Shown here in pieces: positions 11,250 to 23,568 of a DNA stretch of 64,000 nucleotides (position 1 is its first letter; each line of letters begins with the position of its first letter). The notes beneath the pieces are model-generated. The model ran no database searches, was not told the origin of the DNA, and saw nothing but the letters and a program-made list of their open reading frames with translations. The translations under genes were made by a program, and so were the position numbers. Source of the DNA: Albugo candida (taxonomy: Eukaryota > Oomycota > Peronosporomycetes > Albuginales > Albuginaceae); NCBI GenBank assembly GCA_905220665.1, contig CAJNAR010000149.1, forward strand, positions 1 through 64,000, given 5' to 3'.

Positions 11250-11935
11250 TTAGGGCAAAAAGTAAATTTTATCTTGTAGCTTATCTAGTCTGACTAAATC
11301 CGTCAGGTGTATGCTTTTTCGTCTTCTTTTAATCGATCTTTGGAGCCTCGCGTCCTGCTCACGGAATATCATTAGCGCCTGCTCGAGAGCTAATGGATCG
11401 CCGAAGATTTCTGTAGTCGGTGTGAGCAATAAGCGTAGCTGTGAGTCCATTGATGGCACATAAGAAGACCTTCGAAGTATTAAATGCGCTTGAAAAATCA
11501 TTTTTCAAATTGAGTACATGAAAGAAGTAATGGAACACAATGCTGACGATTACAGCAAATTAAAGATCACCTTTAGGTGGGGAAATTGCTTGCATAGTGG
11601 CCAAACTTGGTAGTTGTTTCAGAATATCTACCACATGGGTACGGACAAATTCACCAACTTTTGAACAGAACTCCATCTTGCGCGGCCCATGTTGTTTGGC
11701 GCACGCTTGTATTTCCTTGTTTATTTTTGTGTCATTATCCTCCACTGTACGGCGTTGTTCCATAGATTCACGATTCAGTTCTTCTAACTTTTGGTCCAGT
11801 CCTACCAATTATTGGTTCAGCTGTTTGATCATTCCTCTTACCTCCGGCCATTCATCACCTTCTGGCAAAGAATTCTTATTCCCATTAATCAGTGTTGCGC
11901 TTTAAACCTCTTTTCCTCCCCCTCACTTGACATAG
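11250..11935 (-). pseudogene. Coiled-coil protein pseudogene, unknown function
   Basis: On the minus strand a start MSSEGEEKRFK lies near 11930. After a possible short intron, a helical, charged stretch reads GDEWPEVRGMIKQLNQ, a single TAA, then LVGLDQKLEELNRESMEQRR and a Lys/Glu-rich region. A second block (11501-11250) with GDPLALEQALMIFREQDARL looks like a further exon after a possible intron. The heptad-like pattern suggests a coiled coil. The one in-frame stop and unclear splice sites suggest a decayed gene. I do not recognise the family. It could also be part of an unrecognised element. Confidence 0.35.
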
Positions 11936-14900
11936 TCAGTCTCAGATCTCTCGGTGGTGTGTACCAAATTCCTGGTGGGGTGAGTTTGCGCGTGTGATCA
12001 AACAAGGCTGAGTAGTATGGCTAGTGTTCGGAGCATCTGTGCACAAAATGGTGAATATGCGAATGACAAGTGATCAGTGAATGTGACCAAAAAACAGAAC
12101 TGGACGCATCCAGCATTTGACATTCTATATCGAAAAAATTCCACTATGTGGAATAAAGCTAGGGCATATTAGCTGCATTTCTCGCATGTGCACTCCGATC
12201 GTAAGTACTTCCTAGCAAGAATTTCTCAGTAGAGTTATTTATCAGAAATGTTGTCAGAGTCTGAGCCATTCCGGCGAATACGCGCACAAAACGTCATATA
12301 AGGTGTTTGATTGCAGTGCAAGGATGGCATTGGGCAAATATCTGATATCGATGCTTTTTATGTTTACGACTTGAAAAAAAAAACATAAACAACAAGAATA
12401 TGGAATGTGTGTTCTCCTTGCAAGTTTTTTCTATGTGCTACACCAAACCGCAACTATGTTTCTATTTTTATTGTAGGTTAAGCTTTGCTTGTGGTTGAAA
12501 CTTATAGCCAATCACGTCTGGTCTTTTCGTATGACTCAGTAGTTATGGGAATCCTTACAAACTCACCATCAAGCATTGATTTCTGGAATAAAGATCGGGT
12601 ACCTCGTGACCCGTGTGTACGGCTTTGTACCGCTTCATGCATTCCTTAGTGCAGTAATCAACAAATGTTTCGATTGAAATAGATACCCTTAGTGTTTTGA
12701 CTTTCTTCGAAGGCATCCTCCTCGCATCTCTTCATCGTATATTCTCAAGTATCCTCCTTGTCAGGATCTCATACCAGCTACAAAAATTTCACGATAATTT
12801 CGTACGGATGAGGCGTATTTATCGCTGCTGCCTTATCTGATTGATGCTCTTATGGTTCGTCGCCTTTGGGAGCTCCCAAGCCTTCGATATAGATCGTTGC
12901 CATTCCGTCTACTATAGAATAAGGAGGCGATGTAGGCAACAATGATTCAACATTTCATGCAGACAATTATGTAATTCTATAGCATGACTGTAAGTAGGAG
13001 CACTCGGCTGTTGAAGTGTTATTTTATACTATAAAGTGTAATTCGATAGATTTATGTGAGTGCGACCGCTGCAACATTTGAGGTGCACTGCGACAGCAAA
13101 GTATATTATTCATTGTGTGGCCCCTTATATGCTGCAATTTGATGGTCAACAGACGATGCCTCCTCCTATCTGTGGCGACCGCCGCATCTTTTCAGCTTAT
13201 GACGCCATATTTCTTTGCCTTACGCAGTGGTCGGCTTGGCGATTCGACAACTGAAATTAAATAAGATGGGCGTCACCAAGGCAACAAAGAGTCAACAACA
13301 CCTTGGACAGATCCTGTAGATACATCCCTGGCAATACTCTCTACATGGTCATATCGAATCTTTCGTTGACATGTAAAAGAAAAGTGTGTCAGCGAGCAAA
13401 AAGCGTTTAGTCACAGGCACACCCGAAATTTGTCACGGATACCGTAGCATCAAATCGTGATATCCTAGAGAAGAAGAACAGAAGCGTATAGTGCTGAAAT
13501 GTACATTTCAATTCGAATTGAGAATCACCAAAGTCGCCTACATACATTCACAAGTTGGAGTCGAGCATCGATACACACACAAAACATGTCCTAGAAGAGA
13601 GATAACCGAAGCAATGCGGAGAATCTTACTTTTGCTAAAGAAAAGTAATGCATTGCATCAAGTAATAGATACTGAATGCATGTTCGTGCTGAAGACATTC
13701 ATTGGTGATCCCGAATGGAAAAAAACGAAACGGAATGTAAAGAGTCCCTCTGATGCACAATTCCCACCTATCGGGACCGAATAAACGGGAGATGATCATG
13801 AATTGGAGCAAAACATTTGGTTGGGATTGTGCGCTACTTATATCGATGTATTTCAACAAAAAAGAAACAATATGGGGATCAATGAAAGGTTCATGATGCC
13901 AATAAAGATCTCAGCAAAGAGAAGACAGCGTTGGAACGGAGAAATCGAATTATGAGAAAGCACAATGGGATCGAAATACTGACTCATACGATCGATAGAT
14001 TGTCTACTCGGAGGTGGATACTGGAACCCATTCATGCGATGTACAGGGTGATATAGAGAACAATGCGCATCTTCATGGTTAAAACACAATCGCTGATGGT
14101 TGTCTCGTGCTTGAATATAAGTTTTCGACTATCTCCATTCAATGTACGTAAGGATGATCTCAGGCTTATGGGAGTTTATACACAAAAAGCAGGAAGTAGG
14201 CAACTGAAAATTGAGTATTATAGAGAGTAAGAATGATGGGTTAAGATTGGTGCAATGAAAGTACAAGCACAATTCGTCCAAGTGATTTTCAAAGCGATGA
14301 GACCGATGAATTGGCTATAAAAAAGTTGAATGCGATCCAAATTGCGGTAAGTAGACATTCTGCAAAACTTAATCAACATCGTACCTCTCCATTTTCTGCA
14401 TCAAAGTATCACCATCAGGAACGGATTCAGGCGCTTTCTATTCCGGGGAATAAATGCTCATCTATTCATATTCTTTGGAACAGAGTCTATGAAGCTGGAA
14501 GAAATGATCCTAGATGCTCTTTCTGAAGCTACCATCATGCTTGAATTCCATGCTGATCGGTACAATGCTCAATATCAACCGATTCACCTTTGACTATCAG
14601 CACCAGTCCAGCTGTAGCAATTTGTTAAGCACCCTGGTAATTTATTCCCGCTGCAGCTAAAGCCAAATTCCTGTGGTACCGAGTACGCAGCATCGACGCA
14701 AAGTATCAGTGACCAAAGTCTACTTGCGTAGAGCTCTATCGCGTCGCTTGATTTCAAAACTGGCGTCGTTGTATCTCATAACAAGAGACCACTACACTTT
14801 TGTATGACAAAAACGTTCATTGATTCCATTCCAATGACGAGCGTGTATCACTAGTTAAAGACGCTTGTGCATTACAGGAAAATGCTTACTTGTTTTGCTA

Positions 14901-16286
14901 CGTCCGTGGTAGTGTAGACAACTCGAAGTGAGAGATAGCAACTTCACTACAATGGATATCGATACAAATGTAATTCCATGAGTTACCTGGTTACGGGTCG
15001 AACGGCTTCATCTAACGGTAGCATTGTGATCAAGCGTCGCCTTCACTAATTGGAACTGCAGCCCCTTGCCGAAAAGGCTAGCAGTCTTCTCACGGTCTCA
15101 TTTCTGAAAAAGATTCGCAAGCGCACATCATACAAAGGAATAGAGGATCTACAAATAAAAGCGTAGGACAGAAAGAGCAACTTCATTTTGTACCATTTTA
15201 AACGCGTCGTTAGTTTTTATACCAATAAATTCTGTTTTGAGTTGCTTTACTTTATGTGCAGTAGGGATCTCTCGCCTGGAGATCAAGCAGCAGTTACCAA
15301 TGTAAAGCATATCTTCGGTATGTCTCATCAATGTATGCACATCCTTACCACAATGCATTCGTTCGTGCTGCATGTGCGCTTAGTATGCAGTTGGTCGGTC
15401 TTGTAAATGAAAGCTTTATGTGTAAGAGGTGTGATTTGCTTGTCTCACCTTTCGTTTTGTGATAAAGTAAAAAGTCTTCAAAACGCCATTATAACGCTCA
15501 CGATACGCACGGCTTGCGCCAGACTTAAGAAATTAGGATCGCTGAAAGCTACTCGCTTGATTATCTCACAAAAATGTACATGCAGAAGACAGAGTGCATT
15601 TGGATGTGGGTTCTAGAGCATTGGAGATTTTTGATGAATTTCTGGGATCGAACAACTATCATTCCATCGCGCTCGATGACATCAACTTGCTGGTCTCCCT
15701 AGTTGAAGTTACAAGGGTATTGCGGAAAATGAGCGACGTGTTTTTACGCCATTTCGGTTGAAGATGTACTTGATTGGCTTCCAATTGTGCGTGTCAATAC
15801 GCTGTCTATTAGTGCTGACTAAAAGCGGTTCACACAAAGAATTGATAAAGCATCAGGCGACAAATAGTTGAATGATTGCAGAGATGGACGAGTTAGTCAG
15901 TTTGAGGGTTTTTGTCTGCAAAAACGTGAAAAGATGAGCGTTTGTGACCTTAATAAATCTGCCGATATTGTCAATTCAGAATAGTCGCATGATGTTTCTA
16001 TGTTATGTTTGAGTAGTAATCTCGTTATGAATGTTTCACTTGGTGCTCTTGAAAGGCGACGGTTGGCTTTCTCGCTGTTAAGCTTGTAATATACAAGATG
16101 GCGTAAAGTCACGGCGAGTGTGAGTTTATGAATCAAAAGCGAGATTAGACACGGAAAACGTTAAATACGTCGCATCATGTCTGCAAAATCACAGTCAAAC
16201 TAATAAGAAGTCAGCTCTTGAAATGATGTAAGCGGGACTAAATCTTGTATATTCACTAATATCATCTCGAATCCGCTTTATGGTCA
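11936..16286. other. 4.3 kb without recognisable genes
   Basis: Both strands carry only short frames. The longest are 13491-13784 (+) and 14089-13853 (-), the latter with a Cys/His-rich CFNHEDAHCSLYHP motif. None shows a family signature that I can defend. There is no sign of the LINE, copia or gypsy sequences seen elsewhere in the window. It may be old transposon sequence or subtelomeric repeat. Confidence 0.4.
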
Positions 16287-16291
16287 CATCG

Positions 16292-16460
16292 TGTAACGCC
16301 GGCAGGAGGAAGCAAATGAAGATATTTGCTGGCGGAGCTCTATTTGATAAAATAATGGAAAGTGAGATTTTTAATTACAGAATCCTGGTTCACCTTTCTG
16401 CTTGGCTAATTCAGTTCTTCAACTATGTAGAATTATGTATGTGCAATGGAGGTTGTTACA
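16292..16460 (-). repeat. Gypsy 3' LTR
   Basis: This copy is 169 bp with TG...CA ends. It shares blocks such as GATATTTGCTGGCGGA, TCTATTTGATAAAA and GTAGAATTATGTATG with the other LTR and lacks several short segments present there. Confidence 0.9.
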
Positions 16461-16593
16461 TCCTCCCGGATTTGACTTCTCGTTGGAACTTCTTGAAATC
16501 GGCGATGAGAGCATTCCAATGAGAAACATGACGAATATCTTGCTCCCGCTCCTATGTAGCTACGTTCTCGAGTAATACATGCCATTTCACGAG

Positions 16594-17990
16594 TCATTCA
16601 GGTTTACGAGTAGTCTGAAATCGCGGTAGATTTCCCACATAGTGATTTAACACGTCGATATTGAACGTGGAATTCAATCGACTCATACTCCGCAGAAGCT
16701 TCAATTGCGCAACATTCGAGTTGACCATTTTAATAGTTCTAAATGGTCCAACCTTGCGAGCAGCTAATTTGGCGCGTTTTTCCATCAATGCCTTGTGTCA
16801 CATGTTTCGCAGAAGTGCGACGAGTATCCAACATGACCTGATCTAAAATTTTAAAATTAATAGCAGTGCGTTTTTGTCGTAGTAATTCTTTTGACGAGCA
16901 TGAGATTGAAGTAAATATTTCGTGCCTAGATCGATGCTCTCTTGACGACGGCTTTGAAAACGTTTTGCATAATCAGCGATTCCATGTTGAACCTGAGTTT
17001 TGACGCTAGGAATATCAAGCGGATTTAACGGATTCCGTTCCTAGCGACCAGTATCAATTTCGAAAGGTGAGATTACAGTTGATGCACTGATGAGAGTGGC
17101 ATGAGCATATTCAATTCTTTCTTAATATCGGACCAATCACGTCCATGATACGAAATCATACAGCGTAGAGCGTCTTCCAAAATCAGATTTTGTCGTTCTG
17201 TTTGTCCGTCGGCCTGTTCTCGATACCAAGTTGTCATATGCAGACGAATCCCCATCAACTTAGCAACAGAAGACCAAAACTTCGATAAAACTTGAAATCT
17301 CGATCGCTGATAATAATCGATGGTACACCATGATGACGAACGACATAATCAAAGAAATGACACGCTATCATATAAGCATCATCGTTGCGATTGGCCGCTC
17401 GATCTTTTGACCGGCTGGACATTTTGTTAGCACCAAATCCGTTTGATTTCGGTAATCCCGTAATGAAATCTATAGAGATAAATGATCAATATTTTTCCGG
17501 AATAGGGATCGGAATCATTTTTCCATTCTTGCGAGCGTTGCTGTGTCTCCAGCGAGTGCATGTTTCAAAACTCCGTACGTAATCTCGAACGTCTTGGTTC
17601 AATGTAGGCCAATGAGACCATTGAGCGATGCGTTAACATGTTCGTTGAGCACCAAAGTGCGTGACAATGTTGGAGTCGTAAAAGCATGCCTTGATGGAAG
17701 CTCGACGGTAAATATCTTTTTTGTTTGGTACACACACGCGCATCATCATTTGTGTCTTGAACTTAATCAAACCTTCGAGTTTGACATATAGTGAGTCGTG
17801 ACATTTGTATTGTTCGGCATAATCTGGACAAGTACGATATCCATTGGCAAATTCCTTGTAAAACGAATTGGACCAACCAAGCGAGCTCGCCTTTTTGAGA
17901 TTCTTGCGTCACTTTAACATTCATAGGAGAAGGCTCCGTAGCGCTTTTAGAACGCGACGTACTTGATTTTTCATGTATATCGCCATAAGT
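16594..17990 (-). pseudogene. Gypsy integrase, broken
   Basis: Minus-strand pieces include HHGVPSIIISDRDFKF (near 17330, holding one catalytic Asp), then WYREQADGQTERQNLILEDA (17258-17073) in the segment that follows the active-site region, and a C-terminal GPFRTIKMVNSNVAQLKLL. These are the catalytic core and C-terminal domains of a gypsy integrase. Several frameshifts split them. Confidence 0.8.
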
Positions 17991-17996
17991 AAGCGT

Positions 17997-19517
17997 CTAA
18001 TCACCAACATCAAACTCGCTGATAGAATCCAGTGCCGTTGACAATTCGGAACTTTGACGTGATAAAGCATCGGCTACCACAATCAAATGACCTTGAACGT
18101 GATGCAGCTTAAATGTAAGTTGCGAAAAAAACGTCAAATATCGAGCCAACTTTGACGAAACTTTCGGATGATGCAAAAACTGTTTGTATGCAGTGTTGTT
18201 CGTGTATATGTCAAATTCGCGACCATAAAGAGAATGACGCCACATTTTTAATGCAAGCTTGATTGCATAAAGTTTCTTTTCATGTGCCGTCCAATTAAGC
18301 TCATTAATCCCCAGGCTTCCTGGAATAGAATTCACTAGGGTGATCGCAAGCAGAATGAAGCTTATAAAGTTTACCACCAACACAATAGCCAGATGCGTCC
18401 GTTGTCACGATGAATCGTTTGGCATGATCTGATAATTTCAACACAGGTGCGTCTTGAAGAGATGCCTTGAGTTGCTCAAACTCATGATTCTGGCCATCCT
18501 TCCATTCCCAAACATGCTCTTTCTTGACTAGAGGGCCAAGTGGTAACGCAAGAGTTGCTGAGTCACGAATTAAACGAGGATAGTAACCTGCCAAACCCAA
18601 GAAACTGAATAGTTGTTTCTGAGTTGTTGGAGTCGGCCACTTCGCAATAGCATCTATCTTCCGAGTATCCACTGTAAGTCCCTTAGCCAAAATTGTATGA
18701 CCATGAAAGTTCACTTCCGGCTGGTCAAAATGACATCTGGACTGATGACAGAATAAGTTCTCATGCCGAAGAACTTCAAACAGAATGCGAAGATGACTAA
18801 CTTGTTCGTCCAGACTAGTGGAGGAACAAATGTCATCAAGATAGAGAACAATGAAGTTGTAATTCACAAAAAGTACTCGCATGAGACCAGATCAAACACC
18901 AGGCAAACCAGCTAATCCCATAGAAGCCACACACCACTGATAGGTTTCAGCATGTGCACGAAAGACGTAATACTTGCGGCTTTTGAATGCGATCCGCATT
19001 TGATGATTACCTTGGGTCAAATCAGAACTGAAAAGATGGCACAACCACACATCTGATTAAAGAGTTCTTCAATGCGAGGAAGTGGTATCTTCGAAATGAT
19101 CGTCTGCGAATTGACGTCACGGTAATCAACGACCCATCGAAGAGGTAGATTGGCGTTGTTCGAGCGTACCCACTCGGATCATGATATGTTTTGACCAGTA
19201 ATGGGGTCCTTCTTAGGTACACCAAATATATTTAATACCCATGGAGAGTCAGAAATCTTGATCCAAACTTTCTTGAGTTTTTCCGCGGCAAACATTTCAA
19301 GTGCATCTTGTTCGACCTTGTATGGGCGAAACGGTGCAGGGTTGCTAGATACAACATTCGGTTTCATAATAAGATCAAACTCCACACGACGTGAAGGTGG
19401 AAGTCCATCCGGAAGTGTCTCTGGAAAGACATCTTCAAGCTCGTTCAAAAGAGTAGTAATTGATCGAGGTGTTGTATCACGCTCCGTCATAACAGCGCAG
19501 ATCTTTACGCGATACAC
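17997..19517 (-). pseudogene. Gypsy reverse transcriptase and RNase H, broken
   Basis: The RT start is seen at 19517-19179 with LPDGLPPSRRVEFDL. The catalytic YLDD lies at 18843-18832, followed by the thumb/connection with FLGLAGYYPRLIRDSA and WEWKDGQNHEFEQLKASL. An RNase H domain follows with FIVTTDASGYCVGG, WTAHEKKLYAIKLALKMWRH and VADALSRQSSELS. Frames change near 19180, 18885 and 18310. The domain order and motifs are clearly Ty3/gypsy. Confidence 0.88.
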
Positions 19518-19764
19518 TTCGTCGTACTCATGCTTCTTGACTTTGCGTTTGAAGTCAGCTACAGCAATTTCATATAGATTTTATTGCTCTTATCCCTAGT
19601 AGTGCATGTCGAAGGCACGCACTGATGTGGAAATGAAATTTCATGAGAACGCCAATCAAGTCGAGGTTGAAACTTGATAAACCATGGTTTGCCCAAGATG
19701 ACATCATGAGCAGAACCCAATGGCCATTCCATGACTTGTAAATTGCGAAATCTGTATCGATCAA

Positions 19765-20988
19765 CTACATAGTCGCAGCACGCTTTTTATTGGAACGGGC
19801 TCTAGTGGAAGTTCCATCAAATCGTGTAACTTGGAAGACACCATATTGTGTCAGTTCCTTCATCAAGCCGGGACGAGAAAAATTACAGGTTTCACCGCTA
19901 TAAAACATAATAGTGATAGTTATTCCATCACATGTTCCTTGTTTACGAATAAGTTCATTCTCTGGATGCACCGGATCCATAGTCGACGTCGAAATCTCTT
20001 CGATTTCGACAATTTCCACTTCGTTCCCGGAACGTGTAGTAGGAGGTAACGAGTAAGTCGATCTTGGAGACGTGAAAGGATTGAAGCTTACAGCCGCTTG
20101 TTCATGTCGAGCGCTATGAGCTTGCTGCTTCTTATTCTTCAGCTTATAACAGTGCTCGATGACGTGACCAGAAGGAGCGACGATGTTTGGTAAACTCTGA
20201 GTCAATCTCCATCGGTTCCGGATCATTCTCTTCTGCGCGCAGTGATACAGATTGTTGATGGTGTTAATGTTGATTGAAAGTTGCACGTGATCGGTCTTGC
20301 GATTATACCGGTGGACGGGAGTTCTTCCCGCGGAAACGATGAGATCGATCATAATCCAACGCAATCTTCATGGCTTGTGAAACTGTGGCACACCGGTGGT
20401 ATTGCACTTCTTCCAATGTGGGAACCACTAGCCCTCCCGTAAAGTAGGTAATTTTATCCAACTCGCTCATTTCCGTAACTTGCATGGTAGCTTCACGGAA
20501 ACGTGAAATATAAATTTCCAGGTTTGGACAGCTTTCCTTTTTGAGTGGTACAATTGATTACGCAAGCGTTCTTGCAGGGGTACAAATTCTTCATTTACTT
20601 GAACGATGAGGTATTCCATGTCTTTGATATATGGCTTGTTCAACTTGTACCACGCTGCGGCACTCCCTCTGAAATTGGTGGACGTTATTGCCAAAATACG
20701 AGCACTTCGACTGACATCGCACCAGTCGGTACTCTTTGCTTCGAAGTACTGAGGCAGTTGCTCAATGTACAGATCCACGGACTCGCCTATGTTACCATGG
20801 AATTGAGGTAAGCTGATCCGCTCAACTTTTATTTCATGCTTGGTCATAGCTTGAAGCAATTGATGGTGTTTTTCTACAAAAGCGGGCAATGTTTTCGTGA
20901 TGGCGTCGGCGGACCATCCTTGGGGGTTCAATGACGTCAGGATAACCAGAAAAAACAAAAAACGTCTTACCAAATAGAGCCAGAACAA
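19765..20988 (-). pseudogene. Gypsy gag-protease region, broken
   Basis: The gag part (20988-20467) carries RISLPQFHGNIGESVDLYIE and GSAAAWYKL, the retrotransposon-gag core. A zinc-knuckle remnant SGHVIEHCYKLKNKKQ follows. The protease active site reads FYSGETCNF where related elements have F-D-S-G-A-T, so the catalytic Asp has become Tyr. Frames shift between gag and protease. The ILGKPW block that normally closes the protease region lies just downstream, near 19690. Confidence 0.8.
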
Positions 20989-21104
20989 ACGACCAACACT
21001 CGGCGAGCGGCTCTCCCGGTGTCGTGGCGCTAAACAGCGCGTAAGAAAAAATCCTTCCGGGCGACCAACGACCTTCAGTTAGTTAACCAACAAGTGCTAC
21101 CAGT

Positions 21105-21286
21105 TGTAACATCGGCAGGCGGAAATGAGAGGAAGCAAAGGAGGATATTTGCTGGCGGATCTCTATTTGATAAAAAATGGAAAGTGAGATTTTTGATAAA
21201 AGAATCCTGGTTCACCAATCTGATTGGTCAATCCAGTTCTTCAATCGTGTAGAATTATGTATGCATGTACAATGAAGGTTGTTACA
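21105..21286 (-). repeat. Gypsy 5' LTR
   Basis: This copy is 182 bp with TG...CA ends, 13 bp longer than the 3' LTR because of small indels. LTRs are identical at insertion, so the visible substitutions and indels mean the insertion is not recent. Confidence 0.9.
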
Positions 21287-21289
21287 CAT

Positions 21290-21835
21290 CGCCATCGTCT
21301 ACTGGGGTGACCTTAAGGCTGCCTCCAGATGGAGAAGGAAAATGGTCCAGGGAGAAACGTTGGGTATTCCGTTGGTGCGATATTGGGTGGAGGCTGAACT
21401 CGAATCACAATTCTCCAAAGTCTTTCCTTTTAATTCTTCACACCACTTGTTGATTTTGAGCACGAGGTGCCAATCTTTGTGAAACCACTACGGTGGTCTG
21501 TTACCGGAGAGCCAAGTTGTCATACTCTGAAGAATACTTTTCACCAAGAACGGTGACCGGATGGCACTCCAGTTGCTCACACGCGTCCTCAGATGCTGCC
21601 ATCACTTTAACATTCCTCTTGAAAGATTGGACATCTGCCCTATGTGGTGGCTATCCAGGAGAGACAAAAACATCGGTTGATTTGATCTCGGAAGAGAGAG
21701 GTAAAAAAGTCCAATTGGATTGCAAGCCTGACCCGTCAAAGAATCATTGGAAGAATTGCTTTCGCAAGGCTAAATGGCCGTGCTACCTCACGTTTGGCGG
21801 GAGCAGCGGATCGGTGCAAACGAATTCGTGAATAG
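21290..21835 (-). pseudogene. LINE ORF1 relic (divergent)
   Basis: The minus strand aligns loosely to the ORF1 regions at 26.8-27.05 kb and 43.2-43.5 kb, for example the CCGGATGGCACTCCAGTTGC block near 21560 and the leucine-rich segment near 21690-21790. No open frame of length remains. It directly abuts the gypsy element's right target duplication. Confidence 0.5.
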
Positions 21836-22189
21836 TGTTTGACTAGCACTTCTTTTCTTTAATGTTAAATGAGTCTGACTTGATCATGCCAATGCTTTTG
21901 TTTCAGCCACAATTATAATGGGAATTTACTATCGTGATCAAATTAGTCAGAGACATCCTTGCAATGGTAATTTTGTCTAGTTGATTAGAAAGATAGAGAT
22001 AATATACTTCGATTCAGCATGTATGTTGAAAATTATCGACAATTTAAATCAACTGGACACGAACCAATCTAGAATAGGTTTTTGTTTTAGTCATTGCATA
22101 AATGTGATAGCAAAGACTCACGGATCAACAAAGAAGCTTCTCGGTCGTTGATTAACTCATTGTTGTACAATGCGAATGACGTAGTAGGG
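21836..22189. other. Spacer, no gene seen
   Basis: AT-rich sequence between the LINE ORF1 relic and a copia relic, with only short frames. I recognise nothing in it. Confidence 0.4.
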
Positions 22190-22530
22190 GTAATCACATT
22201 TCATTTATGCCAGCTAAGTCTGCATCCCAAAATGCCTAATAAATAACAATGGAATCCAGAAATTCCATTACTGCGATATCTTGATTGGGCTACGTCCGTA
22301 CAGCATCTTGGGTCTATGACAGGTATTATCGTTACAATTAATGGATCGCTTATTATTTTTAAGTCAAAAATGAAAAGAGTTGTGGCATTACACAGCCGAA
22401 GAAGAATACGTTGCGCTATTTCTTTGTGTCCAGGAAGTCATACAGATGAAGATTTTATTGTACGAGCTATAGTTTCACCAACACTCCGTGTAAAAATATT
22501 TAAATTGCACTTGCTGCAATAGAGTTAGAA
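22190..22530 (+). pseudogene. Ty1/copia RNase H relic
   Basis: In shifted plus-strand frames the sequence reads GIIVTINGS, FKSKMKRVVAL, then TAEEEYVALFLCVQEVIQMK and ILLYEL. These match the end of a copia RNase H domain. The frame is broken inside the VAL/TAEEEY junction. It lies on the strand opposite to the copia relic that follows, so it is a separate insertion. Confidence 0.65.
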
Positions 22531-22784
22531 GCAAAAGTAAAATACATTTAGCATAACCTGGTATCTTGACACTACAACATGCATGTGGAACGGGATTACA
22601 AAATTGACTATGTTTCGTTTCACATGACGTCCGTCTGGTACCAAGTGATGACCGTCTCTCATCGTCGGATATGTCACGTTGTCACCAAAACAGCCGTTCA
22701 GGTAAGGTCAGACTTTATTTGTGATGGGTCTTGCAGTTTACGCACAAACCCTTGACAAAGTGTCAGAAAACGATCTCTTCTAAC

Positions 22785-23568
22785 ATTCCTCCTCGACGTC
22801 ATCCTGGAGGGCCTTTAACTTGAACATAACACGCAGGCCCAAGATCCTTGGTGCTGGTAGGGCCTTCGTCAAAAGATCCTCCGTCATATCATCAGACTTG
22901 ACAAGACTTGGCTGCACGACCTTAGCTTGAGCGTGGTGACAGATAACGAATGTCGACATGTTTCACGCTTGAGGTACTCTTCTCGCTTTCCAATTGCTTG
23001 ATCGCCGCTTGATTGTCCATCAACATGGGCATCGGCTCAACAACGTTCATCTCCACTTCTCCAAATAATCTCCTCAGACCTAGAAGTTCACGACCAGCAT
23101 GCGATGCAGCGATGAACTCTGCTTCCATGATGCTAAGCGAGACACTAGACTGCTTTCTTCACGTCTACGATATCACTGCACCGTTCATAGTCAGCACGCA
23201 TCCTGACACTGACTTTCTATCCGATTTGTGCGCAACAAAGTCCGCGTCACTCCAGCCTTCGATCTTGATAGGCTCCCTGTTTGGCTTGTAATGTTGACGC
23301 TCATTCGAGTGACTTTGTCTCCTTAAGATATCGTGAAATTCGCTTGGCCATTCTCCAGTCCCTCATCGCCGGTTTGTATGTCTGCCTGGTTGCGCTGTAC
23401 ACTGCAAAACATACATCTGGGCGAGTGCATTGTTCAATCCGTAGTAGACTACCAACGAGAGACTGAAAGGACTTGATGCTTGCTAGTTCGTCGTCGGATG
23501 ACGCAACCAGCACTTCTGAACCTTGCTTTTTTTCTTCGTTACCTTCTTTACCACCTGGGGTTCGGATG
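22785..23568 (-). pseudogene. Ty1/copia pol 3' end with start of 3' LTR
   Basis: Minus-strand frames give LVGSLLRIEQCTRPDVCFAV, MEAEFIAASHAGRELLGLRR and PMLMDNQAAIKQLESEKS, the RT-RNase H end of copia pol. After it the purine tract GAGGAGGA is followed by TGTTAGAAGAG at 22785 going down, a typical PPT-LTR junction, so LTR sequence probably continues below 22785. On its upstream side it runs straight into LINE sequence near 23569. Confidence 0.75.

Larger units (their letters stand above)
16292..21286 (-). mobile_element. Ty3/gypsy LTR retrotransposon, structurally complete but coding-dead
   Basis: Two direct LTRs (16292-16460 and 21105-21286) start TGTAAC and end GTTACA on the plus strand. 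A 5 bp target duplication CATCG flanks the whole element at 16287-16291 and 21287-21291. Read on the minus strand, a TGGTAGCACTTG primer-binding-like site follows the 5' LTR, and a purine tract GGGAGGA abuts the 3' LTR. The interior order is gag, protease, RT, RNase H, integrase, which is the Ty3/gypsy order. The frames are broken throughout. Confidence 0.93.

Noticed and set aside
13491..13784. 97-codon plus-strand frame as a gene
   Set aside because: It has no domain, no ATG at the frame start, and lies in a stretch with equally long frames on both strands.
16661..16846. Plus-strand open frames within 16.6-21.0 kb
   Set aside because: They are antisense shadows of the minus-strand gypsy polyprotein.
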